17,358 nucleotides of DNA from JBDKTK01 sp039680225 (lineage in GTDB: Bacteria; Desulfobacterota; Syntrophia; Syntrophales; UBA4778): the NCBI GenBank assembly GCA_039680225.1, contig JBDKTK010000023.1, forward strand, positions 1-17,358. Reading direction: 5' to 3'. The translations under genes and the position numbers were made by a program. Numbering within the stretch: position 1 is the stretch's first letter; the number at the start of each line of letters is the position of its first letter. Below the pieces are notes generated by a model. It was not told where the DNA came from. It did no database searches and saw only the letters and a program-made list of their open reading frames with translations. Of the stretch, positions 1 through 5,965 are shown piece after piece.

Positions 1-1658
1 TCCATGCGGAACGAATCCCTTGTGCCGCTGAAGACGGCGTCGATGCCGACCTTGTTCACCGGGATGTCGTCAGGGTGGGTGATATCATAGAAACTCATCC
101 GGAGGAGTTCCGCCTCCGGGTATCCCAGCATCTCGCAATAAACCGAGTTGACGAGGATAAACCGGCTGTTCATTGCCGCCACCACCGCCATCGGCACCGC
201 CCCTTTGTGGAAGATCGACCGGAACCTTTCCTCGCTTTCCCGCAGGGACTCTTCAATCCGTTTGCTTTCGGTGATGTCCTGGACCGTCCCGAACCCGCCC
301 CGCATGTTCCCGCCCTCGTCGGATTCCAGATCTGTCCTGCCGCGGACCCATTTGACCGTATCGCCGGAAAGGATCCGAAACTCCATCTCGTATATCTCTC
401 CCGGGACAGCTTCCGCCCATTTCCTTTTTACAATTTCCCGGTCGTCCGGGTGCACTCTGGAGAGGAAGGATTCATAATTCAGGGCCGTCCCTTTGGGCAC
501 ATCAAAAATTTTATAAGCCTCGTCAGACCAGGACAGTTCGTTTCGAACCAGATCCAATCGCCAGCTCCCCGTGCGGGCCACGGCCTGGCCATGCTTGAGG
601 TCCAGCTGGCTTGTCTTGAGCGCCTCTTCGGCCACTTTCCTTTTCCTCCCCTCGAAATCCCTCTGGAGCCGCGCATCCAGGGCAGGCGCGATGAACCCGG
701 CTATCCTCTCCAGGAGCGCCTGATCGTTTGCGTTATAATCCGAGGGCCTGTTTGCCACTTTGAGGTACCCTATAGCCCTGTCCTGGAACACGATGGGGGT
801 GACCATGACCCTCTCTATGGGGATGTGGCCATGGGGGACATTTCCCCGCTGATTGGAAATGATCGTCCTTTTCTGAAGGATGGCCCGGACCCAGACAGTA
901 TCCGTCCAGGCGTCCCGGGGGAAGCGGATCGATTTATCCTCGATCCGGCACTTGTCCCAGACATCCTGAGTGAGGGAGGGCGCGACGACGTCCCCGTTTT
1001 CGTCTATATAGCCGAATACTCCCAGGGGGCTTTGAGTTACCGTCAGAACGGCCCGCAAAACTACTGAGTACATATGATCGTCGGGACTCGTGAGGAGGAT
1101 GCGGGCAATCCCGTTCATCAGCTCGAGGTCTTTAACCGACTGCATCAGCTTTTGTCTGCCTGCCCGCAGCTGCTCCTCCATGCACCTGCGCTCTGTCGTG
1201 TCGCGGCAGACCCCCCTGTAGCCAAGGAATGTCCCGTCCTGCGAAAAATAAGGAGCGGCATTGGCTTCCATGGTAACAAGCCGGCCGTCCTTATGGATGC
1301 CCGTCAGCTCCAGCGATTTGATTTTTTTGTGCCGGGAAGCCAGATTGACAAACAGGACGTATTTCAGGCGCCCTTCTTCAGGCGGCATGTGCCTCACGGG
1401 GATCTCTCCGATTATCTCGTCGGGCCTGTAGCCGAGAAACTTTTCGATGTTGGGGCTCACATACTGGACCCGGCCGGCTGGATCAACCGCAAATATGATG
1501 TCTTCCAGGTTTTCAATGATGTCCCGGTATTTTTTTGAGCCTTCTTCAAGAGAGTTGTCATCAGAGACGGGGCGGCAAATTCCGGGCGGGACTTTCCTCT
1601 TCTTTTCCGGCGGGGAATCCTGTCGGGAATTCTTGCTTTTAGGACGCGTTTTCTTCAT
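1..1658 (-). CDS. Multi-PAS/GAF sensor protein, 3' end cut by the window edge
   Basis: The minus-strand frame is open from an ATG at 1658 to the left edge (552 codons, no stop), so the protein is partial at its C-terminus. Domains in order: a basic, low-complexity start (1-40); PAS 1 at about 41-158, from YRDIIENLEDIIFAVD to the closing DTTERR; GAF at about 180-332; PAS 2 of the PAS_3 type at about 357-467, with VHPDDRE and closing DITESKR; and PAS 3 beginning at about 474 (ESEERFRSIF) and cut off. There is no signal peptide or membrane segment, so it is probably a cytosolic sensor. The output domain lies outside the window; a histidine kinase or a GGDEF/EAL domain are both possible. The start is the only ATG after the upstream in-frame stop, with a weak GAGAAGAAG ribosome site. 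It follows the flavoenzyme gene on the same strand after 215 nt. The family call is firm; ligand and output are unknown. Confidence 0.9.
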   Translation of the reverse strand, partial: MKKTRPKSKNSRQDSPPEKKRKVPPGICRPVSDDNSLEEGSKKYRDIIENLEDIIFAVDPAGRVQYVSPNIEKFLGYRPDEIIGEIPVRHMPPEEGRLKYVLFVNLASRHKKIKSLELTGIHKDGRLVTMEANAAPYFSQDGTFLGYRGVCRDTTERRCMEEQLRAGRQKLMQSVKDLELMNGIARILLTSPDDHMYSVVLRAVLTVTQSPLGVFGYIDENGDVVAPSLTQDVWDKCRIEDKSIRFPRDAWTDTVWVRAILQKRTIISNQRGNVPHGHIPIERVMVTPIVFQDRAIGYLKVANRPSDYNANDQALLERIAGFIAPALDARLQRDFEGRKRKVAEEALKTSQLDLKHGQAVARTGSWRLDLVRNELSWSDEAYKIFDVPKGTALNYESFLSRVHPDDREIVKRKWAEAVPGEIYEMEFRILSGDTVKWVRGRTDLESDEGGNMRGGFGTVQDITESKRIEESLRESEERFRSIFHKGAVPMAVVAAMNSRFILVNSVYCEMLGYPEAELLRMSFYDITHPDDIPVNKVGIDAVFSGTRDSFRM

Positions 1659-1712
1659 CCCGGTCTTCTTCTCAGGGTGAAAGAAATTCAGCTTTTGGAG
1701 AATGCCTTACTT

Positions 1713-1760
1713 ATAATACAATTGCTCAAGACTTCCATAAGGGAAACCCTTATTTTTTAT
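1713..1760. promoter_or_regulatory. Inverted repeat ATAAGGG-AAA-CCCTTAT in the sensor gene leader
   Basis: A perfect 7-bp inverted repeat with a 3-nt loop lies at 1737-1753. On the plus strand it runs straight into TTTTTTATTT, the form of an intrinsic terminator, yet there is no plus-strand gene before it. On the minus strand a possible -10 (TATTAT, 1718-1713) lies 17 nt downstream of CTTATG (1741-1736), so the repeat overlaps the -35 position of a candidate promoter for the sensor gene. It could be an operator or a terminator for an antisense transcript. The repeat is clear; the role is inferred. Confidence 0.45.
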
Positions 1761-1807
1761 TTCGAAAATTCTTAGAAATCGAGCTGATTAAAGAGGGATG
1801 TCAAATG

Positions 1808-1830
1808 CGGACGGGTTTGAAACCCGCCCG
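1808..1830 (-). terminator. Hairpin after the flavoenzyme gene, terminator-like
   Basis: Nine-base arms (CGGACGGGT / ACCCGCCCG on the plus strand) around a 5-nt loop. The single mismatch becomes a G-U pair in minus-strand RNA, which fits a hairpin in the transcript of the flavoenzyme gene ending at 1874. There is no U-tract after it, so it may be a weak or Rho-aided stop, or only a 3'-end stabiliser. Confidence 0.4.
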
Positions 1831-1873
1831 GACCCCGGAGTTTTGCATTCCAATGAAATTGAAACGGCGTTAC

Positions 1874-2911
1874 TCACGCATACGCTGCGTTGAGCTTCGC
1901 CCTGGCCTGCTCTGCTTCTTTCATTATCCTGCTGATAAGCCCGGCAACGGGGGGATTGTCGTGAATAAGCCCCGTGGCCTGCCCGATCGGGAGGAAACCT
2001 TCGTCAATGTTGCCGTCCTGGATGGCAAGTTTGTATCCCTTGAACCCGATGGCGAAATGGGCCAGTTGCCTGGCATTCTTATAACCCGTCGACACGACCT
2101 GCTTGAGAAGGTCCGCGCAGGGCATGTTCAATTCCCTGGCTATTTCAAATGAGTTGAGAAAGGCCGACGTGAAGCTGAATCCTTTTTGGAGCGCCTTGCG
2201 GGACCCGGGGGAATCCATCATCCGGCTCGCCATCCCGTCGAACCGGTCCGAGTAAAGCGTATCGGTAACGTCCTTCTCGATGGTCAGGTCCTTGGAATTT
2301 TTATGAACCGGGCTTTCTTTTACGGTCGCAAACCTGCTTCCCATCGCGATTGCATCCGCGCCGAGCGCCAGCGCGGCGGCAAGCCCCCGGCCGTCCGCGA
2401 AACCGCCGGCGGCGATGACCGGCACTTCAACCGCATCGGCGAGACTGGGGATGAGGACAAGCGACGTTACATCGCCGCCGTGGGCAGCCGCTTCGTGACC
2501 GGTGGAGATCACTGCGTCGCATCCGTAATCCTGGGCTCGCTTCGCGTGGCGCGCATTGACGACGGTAGCTGCCACTTTGCCGCCGTACTTGTGGGCCTCC
2601 CTGACGAGCCAGTCGCCCTTGCCCAGCGAAAAGTTGATCACTGCAACCTTTTCCTGCAGCAGGACTTTCGCATTCTCCACCGCACCCGGAAAGGCCAGGG
2701 CCACATTGCCGCCGAACGGCTTGTCGGTGGCCTGCCGGATCTCCTTTATTGCTTTGCGGGTCTGCTCCGGCGTAAGGGGGCCGGTAGCCAGGATGCCCAG
2801 CCCTCCCGCCGCGGACACGGCGGCTGCGAGGGATGGGACGCTGATGAAACTCATGCCGGACAGAATGATGGGATGCTCGATGCCGAAAAGTTCCGTGATG
2901 CGCGTTTTCAT
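1874..2911 (-). CDS. Nitronate monooxygenase / 2-nitropropane dioxygenase family flavoprotein
   Basis: A 345-residue FMN-dependent TIM-barrel protein of the NMO/FabK-like family, of normal length. It opens with a typical family start (ITELFGIEHPIILSGM). It has the mid-protein TGHEAAAHGG segment (138-147), where the family carries its conserved His, and the flavin-phosphate motif AGGFADGRGLAAALALGADA followed by GSRF (168-194). Members oxidise alkyl nitronates; relatives reduce enoyl-ACP or act on unknown substrates, and sequence alone does not separate them here. The ATG has a strong GAGGAG site. A MarR gene lies 53 nt upstream on the same strand, and a 15-bp palindrome identical in spacing to the one before marR sits 20 nt before this start, so control by that MarR protein is likely. 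Family sure, substrate unknown. Confidence 0.9.
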   Translation of the reverse strand: MKTRITELFGIEHPIILSGMSFISVPSLAAAVSAAGGLGILATGPLTPEQTRKAIKEIRQATDKPFGGNVALAFPGAVENAKVLLQEKVAVINFSLGKGDWLVREAHKYGGKVAATVVNARHAKRAQDYGCDAVISTGHEAAAHGGDVTSLVLIPSLADAVEVPVIAAGGFADGRGLAAALALGADAIAMGSRFATVKESPVHKNSKDLTIEKDVTDTLYSDRFDGMASRMMDSPGSRKALQKGFSFTSAFLNSFEIARELNMPCADLLKQVVSTGYKNARQLAHFAIGFKGYKLAIQDGNIDEGFLPIGQATGLIHDNPPVAGLISRIMKEAEQARAKLNAAYA

Positions 2912-2930
2912 CCGAAATTCTCCTCTAATT

Positions 2931-2945
2931 ATTTCGTATACTAAA
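2931..2945 (-). promoter_or_regulatory. Candidate MarR operator before the flavoenzyme gene
   Basis: ATTTCGTATACTAAA, an imperfect palindrome TTTnGTATACnAAA, ends 20 nt before the start codon at 2911. It matches 14 of 15 bases of the site before the neighbouring marR gene and overlaps -10-like bases (TAGTAT on the minus strand). A MarR dimer bound here would block transcription. The role is inferred from duplication, symmetry and position. Confidence 0.65.
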
Positions 2946-2964
2946 CTGAAAGAGAAAAAAAAAT

Positions 2965-3381
2965 TTAATTTCGCAGATCTTTAAGCAGCCGCTTCAGGAG
3001 CAAACTTTCTTCCAACCTGAATTTCTCCAATAATTCTTCATTTATTCTTTTTACATCATCAAGGATTTGATTTTCCAGGCGGCGGGCCTTTTCTGTCAGG
3101 TTTATGCGAAGCGTGCGCCTGTCGTCGCGAGCGGTGTCCTTGGTTATCCAACCGCTCCCCGCCAGCCTGTCGAGAACGCCGGATAAAGTAGCATTGTCCA
3201 GCAAAATCCGGCTGCCGATCTCTCCGGCCGACAGCCCCTCTTCATCGTACAAAACTTCGAGAACCAGCACCTGCATGGGCGTCAGCGCAAATTTCTTCAG
3301 AAAACGGGATTTGAATTCAGCCTGGACCCGCTGATATGCCTTGCCCAGGTTGAACATTATGCAATCTTCATAAACACGCAA
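2965..3381 (-). CDS. MarR-family transcriptional regulator
   Basis: A 138-residue winged-helix regulator of normal MarR length. N-terminal helix for dimerisation (about 8-32), then LTPMQVLVLEVLY, the helix-turn-helix region (about 52-77, including LSAGEIGSRILLDNATLSGV), the wing with DDRRTLRINLT (about 86-96), and a long C-terminal helix. I chose the TTG start at 3381 because GGAG lies 7 nt before it; the first ATG (3357) is only preceded by GAAG and would shorten the N-terminal helix. Two matching palindromes (3401-3415, 2931-2945) before this gene and the flavoenzyme gene suggest it represses itself and that enzyme, released by a small, perhaps phenolic or nitro, ligand. The ligand is a guess from the family and its neighbour. 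Confidence 0.92.
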   Translation of the reverse strand: MRVYEDCIMFNLGKAYQRVQAEFKSRFLKKFALTPMQVLVLEVLYDEEGLSAGEIGSRILLDNATLSGVLDRLAGSGWITKDTARDDRRTLRINLTEKARRLENQILDDVKRINEELLEKFRLEESLLLKRLLKDLRN

Positions 3382-3400
3382 TGCTATGCTCCATATTTTT

Positions 3401-3415
3401 ATTTTGTATACTAAA
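3401..3415 (-). promoter_or_regulatory. Candidate autoregulatory MarR operator
   Basis: ATTTTGTATACTAAA, 14 of 15 bases as in the site at 2931-2945, and likewise ending 20 nt before the gene's start codon (TTG, 3381). A TTGACG element lies upstream (minus strand, about 3440) that could serve as a -35. The location suggests marR autorepression. Confidence 0.65.
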
Positions 3416-3487
3416 TATTATTTTCGAAGCTTGCCGTCAAGAAAAAATCCGCAATGCAGAAAGGCTAACCAGGGGAATAAAATTTAT

Positions 3488-4879
3488 TCAGCAAGACCCG
3501 CCGCCGCGGATTTCGCTGTTTCCATTATTTTTGAGGCGCTCGCGGACAAAATCGATGTGGTACCGCAAAGAATAGAACTGGTCGGCGAACAAGGCGGGCT
3601 TTTTCATCTGGTTCACCGATTGCTCTATTATGTCCAGCCTTTTTAACAGTTCATCTGTATCGGCCGGAGTTATTCCCCGGTACACTTCGGCCTCGATGGC
3701 CAGCAGGGCGCGGTACCACCGCAGGATGTACAGCCTGATCCTCCACCGGAACAGGGCGGGGACCAGCTTCAGCCCCGGGATAAGCACCAGCACCATGGGG
3801 ACAAATACCAGGAGGATGCGGTTGATAAGGCTGGCAAGCCAGAACGGCAGGTACCGGTAAAGGAAAGTCTTGCCCGACTTGTAGTATCGCTGGGCATCTT
3901 CGCTGACGCGGTACTCGTGTTCGATGGGGGCCGGGAATTCGCGCCGCTTCTGGAATATGCCGGCCCGCGAGTGGACCTGGGCGGCCGTTTCCAGCAGCAC
4001 GTCTATCAGGGCCGGGTGCAGGTCCTCCCTGGCTATAAGCTCCACTGTCGGGCTGATCAGGGTTATGTCCCTGTCGGGCACGTCGTTGCCGAAGTCGGCG
4101 ACCCCTTTCAGGAGCACAAGCTTGCTCATGTGGCTCAAACGGCGGCAATAGGCGTCGGCCTGCGTGAAATCGAATATCCTTATCCCTTCCGTGTGCAGCA
4201 GGTCGCGGATGATCTTTACGGACGTGGAATCTCCCATCATGAAGGACGCATCTATGGAGCCGTCCAGCAGCCCTTTGAGGGTATCGTCGTCGTTCAATTC
4301 CAGGAGTTTTGTGTCCCCTTCCGGCTTTATGCTGTTCAAAGCCAGGATTTCCAGGGCCAGCACATGGGTCCCGGTGCCCTTTTCGCCCACGGCCAGCCGC
4401 TTGCCCCTGAATTCAGACAATAGCCCGACTGGATTTTCGCTGCGGTAAAACAGGTACAACGGCTGATATGACACGCTTCCCAGGGAAATCAATTTTTCCA
4501 GGTTTTCACCCTTGGCGATGCCCGTCTGAACAAACCCGACGTCGACTTTTGAGGAGGGGTCCATCAACCTCTCGAGGTTCTCCCTCGAGCCCCCGGAAGG
4601 CAATATTTTTAACGTCACCCCCTGCCTGGCCAGGATCTTGGCGTACCTTTCGGCCGTCCGCTGGTAAGGGGTCCCTTCCACGCCGCTGGTTATGACAATC
4701 GTCCTGGGAGGGGCCGAGTGGAAAAAGAAGAAAACTGCGGTGACGATTACAGCTGCCGAAAATACGATGGCGCCGGCCGCAGCCCCGGGACCAAGCCCGA
4801 ACATCTCTGAAAACATGTACTTGGCCCTGGCGTAAGCCGATTTCAACGGATTCGGGACCTGCTTCAGTCCTGGGCTCAT
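3488..4879 (-). CDS. TAXI-family TRAP-type solute receptor with a membrane anchor at both ends
   Basis: A 463-residue protein of the TAXI family (TRAP transporter solute receptors for organic acids). One membrane segment at about 35-54 is followed by the periplasmic receptor domain (58-330), with the family opening IVITSGVEGTPYQRTAERYA, a PSGGSRENLERL segment, DVGFVQTG (113-120), and LAVGEKGTGTHVLALEIL (162-179). Unlike classic TAXI receptors of about 320 residues that are freed by signal peptidase, it adds a second hydrophobic segment (352-375) and a basic, helical C-terminal tail (380-463) that should be cytoplasmic. No TRAP membrane subunit lies in the window, so it may serve a distant permease or act as a tethered sensor. 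ATG with a GAGAGGGG site. Family firm, ligand unknown. Confidence 0.88.
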   Translation of the reverse strand: MSPGLKQVPNPLKSAYARAKYMFSEMFGLGPGAAAGAIVFSAAVIVTAVFFFFHSAPPRTIVITSGVEGTPYQRTAERYAKILARQGVTLKILPSGGSRENLERLMDPSSKVDVGFVQTGIAKGENLEKLISLGSVSYQPLYLFYRSENPVGLLSEFRGKRLAVGEKGTGTHVLALEILALNSIKPEGDTKLLELNDDDTLKGLLDGSIDASFMMGDSTSVKIIRDLLHTEGIRIFDFTQADAYCRRLSHMSKLVLLKGVADFGNDVPDRDITLISPTVELIAREDLHPALIDVLLETAAQVHSRAGIFQKRREFPAPIEHEYRVSEDAQRYYKSGKTFLYRYLPFWLASLINRILLVFVPMVLVLIPGLKLVPALFRWRIRLYILRWYRALLAIEAEVYRGITPADTDELLKRLDIIEQSVNQMKKPALFADQFYSLRYHIDFVRERLKNNGNSEIRGGGSC

Positions 4880-4989
4880 GAAAATACCCCTCTCACATCA
4901 GTCTCGTCGCAATGACGGGACTTCCATATCAGGGGGGCCGTTTCCAATGCAATATGAATTTCAACAAGGGTTCCGGGAATAGATGGACG

Positions 4990-5019
4990 AACAGCCCGGC
5001 ATTCGACTGCCGGGCTGTT
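4990..5019 (-). terminator. Strong 12-bp hairpin after the small secreted protein gene
   Basis: AACAGCCCGGCA and its exact complement TGCCGGGCTGTT surround a 6-nt loop. It starts 11 nt after the stop codon of the minus-strand gene at 5030-5368. The stem is very stable but only two U follow on the minus strand, so I read it as a 3'-end hairpin that may end transcription. Confidence 0.6.
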
Positions 5020-5029
5020 GCCTGGAAGG

Positions 5030-5368
5030 TTAGTATTTTTGCGAAGAGCCCATTTGGCGAAGAACTATCTGGTTGAGGGCCTGGGTTGTTGTCTTTGCCT
5101 TGCATGCTGCCTGGCCGCTTTTCATCTGGTCGGCAAGGTCTTTTGCGTCCATGTCGCAGGCCTGGGCCGCAACGCCAACGGGCGCCTGGACCGATTGCGG
5201 AAGCTGGTCTGCCTTGACGTTCAGATTTTTAGCAATGTCGCTGCGCACGGCGCTGAGGTCCACGGAAACCATTCCCTGCTGCTGGGCCGCCGCCGGATAA
5301 GCGCAAACAAGCGAGATCAGGAAGACCGAAGCCAGCAAAGGAATTGCATACTTTTTGAAAACCTTCAT
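5030..5368 (-). CDS. Small secreted protein with two cysteines, unknown function
   Basis: 112 residues. A basic start and hydrophobic stretch (MKVFKK.. to about 24) end in YPAAA-QQ, a good signal peptidase I site near residue 28, so the mature protein of about 84 residues should be periplasmic or exported. The mature part holds two cysteines (71 and 89) that could form a disulfide, and is polar with alternating short helices (VRSDIAKNLNVKADQLPQSV). I do not recognise a family. The ATG has a GGGGG site 6 nt upstream; that site can pair with CTGCACCC about 100 nt upstream in the same RNA (see 5370-5479). It lies 116 nt after a 51-codon gene on the same strand and may share its transcript. The coding call rests on signal peptide, ribosome site and hairpin at the 3' end. 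Confidence 0.78.
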   Translation of the reverse strand: MKVFKKYAIPLLASVFLISLVCAYPAAAQQQGMVSVDLSAVRSDIAKNLNVKADQLPQSVQAPVGVAAQACDMDAKDLADQMKSGQAACKAKTTTQALNQIVLRQMGSSQKY

Positions 5369-5369
5369 G

Positions 5370-5479
5370 CTGCACCCCCTTTTGTTTTCTTAAATAAATA
5401 GGCCCGCCTGAACAAAAAGGGAATCTTCCAAACCCTCATTTGAAGGGTTTACACGGCTGATTTCGTTGAAAGGGTGCAG
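5370..5479 (-). promoter_or_regulatory. Long-range stem that could cover a ribosome binding site
   Basis: On the minus strand CTGCACCC (5479-5472) is the exact complement of GGGTGCAG (5377-5370), which contains part of the G-run used as ribosome site by the gene at 5030-5368. The pairing can extend by a UUU/AAA segment after a two-base bulge. It would only form if transcription begins upstream of 5479, for example from the 51-codon gene. Role inferred. Confidence 0.4.
5430..5450 (-). terminator. Hairpin between the two small minus-strand genes
   Basis: AAACCCT and AGGGTTT (7 bp) around a 7-nt loop, 35 nt after the stop of the 51-codon gene. On the minus strand a TTTTTG run follows only 13 nt later, so termination there would be partial at best. 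It also sits inside the loop of the longer pairing at 5370-5479 and could be part of that fold. Confidence 0.4.
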
Positions 5480-5484
5480 GGGTT

Positions 5485-5640
5485 TCAGGTCTCCATTACC
5501 AACGACCAGTACACCTGCTCGGGAATATAAATCTGTTCCACGCTGTCATAAACAAACAGTTCGAAGTTGACTTCCTGCCATGTGTAACGGGAATGGTTTT
5601 CCCGGGGTTCCGCCGCGATGGGACCGGACATGAAGGCCAT
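5485..5640 (-). CDS. Small protein of 51 residues, unknown function
   Basis: The frame is open further upstream, but the ATG at 5640 is preceded by AAAGGAG with a 6-nt gap, so I start here. The protein begins MAFMSGPIAAEPRENHSRYT and ends in EQIYIPEQVYWSLVMET. It is acidic and rich in aromatic residues (three Tyr and Trp clusters: YTWQEV, FELFVYD, YWSLV), has no signal peptide and no cysteine, and looks like a short soluble beta-rich protein. No family is recognised. It is followed after 116 nt by the secreted-protein gene on the same strand and is preceded by a leader that can fold into a nested hairpin. It is divergent from the histidine kinase gene at 5966, which makes it a possible target of that system. 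Ribosome site and composition support it; homology was not testable. Confidence 0.6.
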   Translation of the reverse strand: MAFMSGPIAAEPRENHSRYTWQEVNFELFVYDSVEQIYIPEQVYWSLVMET

Positions 5641-5691
5641 AGATGCTCCTTTCTTCTTGCGGTCTTGGGTTGTGTCCTTAGATACATTTTC

Positions 5692-5740
5692 GCCTGCCTG
5701 GAATCCATCAGCGATTCCCTGATAAGGAAGGCCGGCAGGC
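5692..5740 (-). promoter_or_regulatory. Nested hairpin in the leader of the 51-codon gene
   Basis: Read on the minus strand, GCCTGCC closes with GGCAGGC 35 nt later, and inside it GGAATC pairs with GATTCC around the 7-nt loop GCTGATG. The element lies 52-100 nt before the ATG at 5640, a usual place for a cis-acting RNA. I do not recognise a known riboswitch motif in it. Confidence 0.35.
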
Positions 5741-5874
5741 ATTATTTTTCGCTTCGCAATTTCTTAGAAAACGGTGTTCGCCGGAAGCCTTACCAGTCCC
5801 GGGCTCCCGCGCATCTCAAGCATCAGGCCCGCGTAATATCATGGATGAATGCTCTAAGGTTTTTCGAAGTCAAA

Positions 5875-5935
5875 AATCAGGGGTTCCCTGATTGGAGAAT
5901 TCAGGCGGTTGGATTATAAAATCATACCCTGAATT
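5875..5935 (+). promoter_or_regulatory. Candidate promoter and inverted repeats of the two-component operon
   Basis: AATCAGGG-GTT-CCCTGATT (5875-5893) is a perfect 8-bp inverted repeat with a 3-nt centre. It is followed by TTGGAG (5892-5897), a 17-nt spacer and TATAAA (5915-5920), a plausible sigma-70 promoter. AATTCAGG (5898-5905) and CCTGAATT (5928-5935) form a second inverted repeat that brackets the -10. The predicted start near 5927 gives a leader of about 40 nt. The repeats could bind the encoded response regulator; that is inferred. Confidence 0.5.
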
Positions 5936-5965
5936 GATCCCCGGCAAGCACGGTCGAAAGTAGAA

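Larger units (their letters stand above)
5641..5965. other. 325-nt divergent intergenic region with structured leader and kinase promoter
   Basis: There is no convincing gene here. The left part (5641-5760) should be the leader and promoter of the 51-codon gene on the minus strand. It contains a nested inverted repeat: outer arms GCCTGCC (5692-5698) and GGCAGGC (5734-5740) enclose an inner stem GGAATC/GATTCC. The right part (about 5875-5965) holds the candidate promoter and inverted repeats of the histidine kinase gene. The middle (5761-5870) shows nothing I can name. Confidence 0.6.

Noticed and set aside
75..1067. 330-codon plus-strand frame
   Set aside because: Antisense to the PAS/GAF sensor; the minus frame shows clear domains over the whole stretch, this one shows none.
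5641..5742. Longer start for the 51-codon gene
   Set aside because: No ribosome site at the upstream start, whereas AGGAG precedes the ATG at 5640; the upstream part reads like a folded leader.
5641..5965. Known riboswitch, such as a cyclic di-GMP type
   Set aside because: The conserved cores I know of these riboswitches are not visible in this or other intergenic regions.
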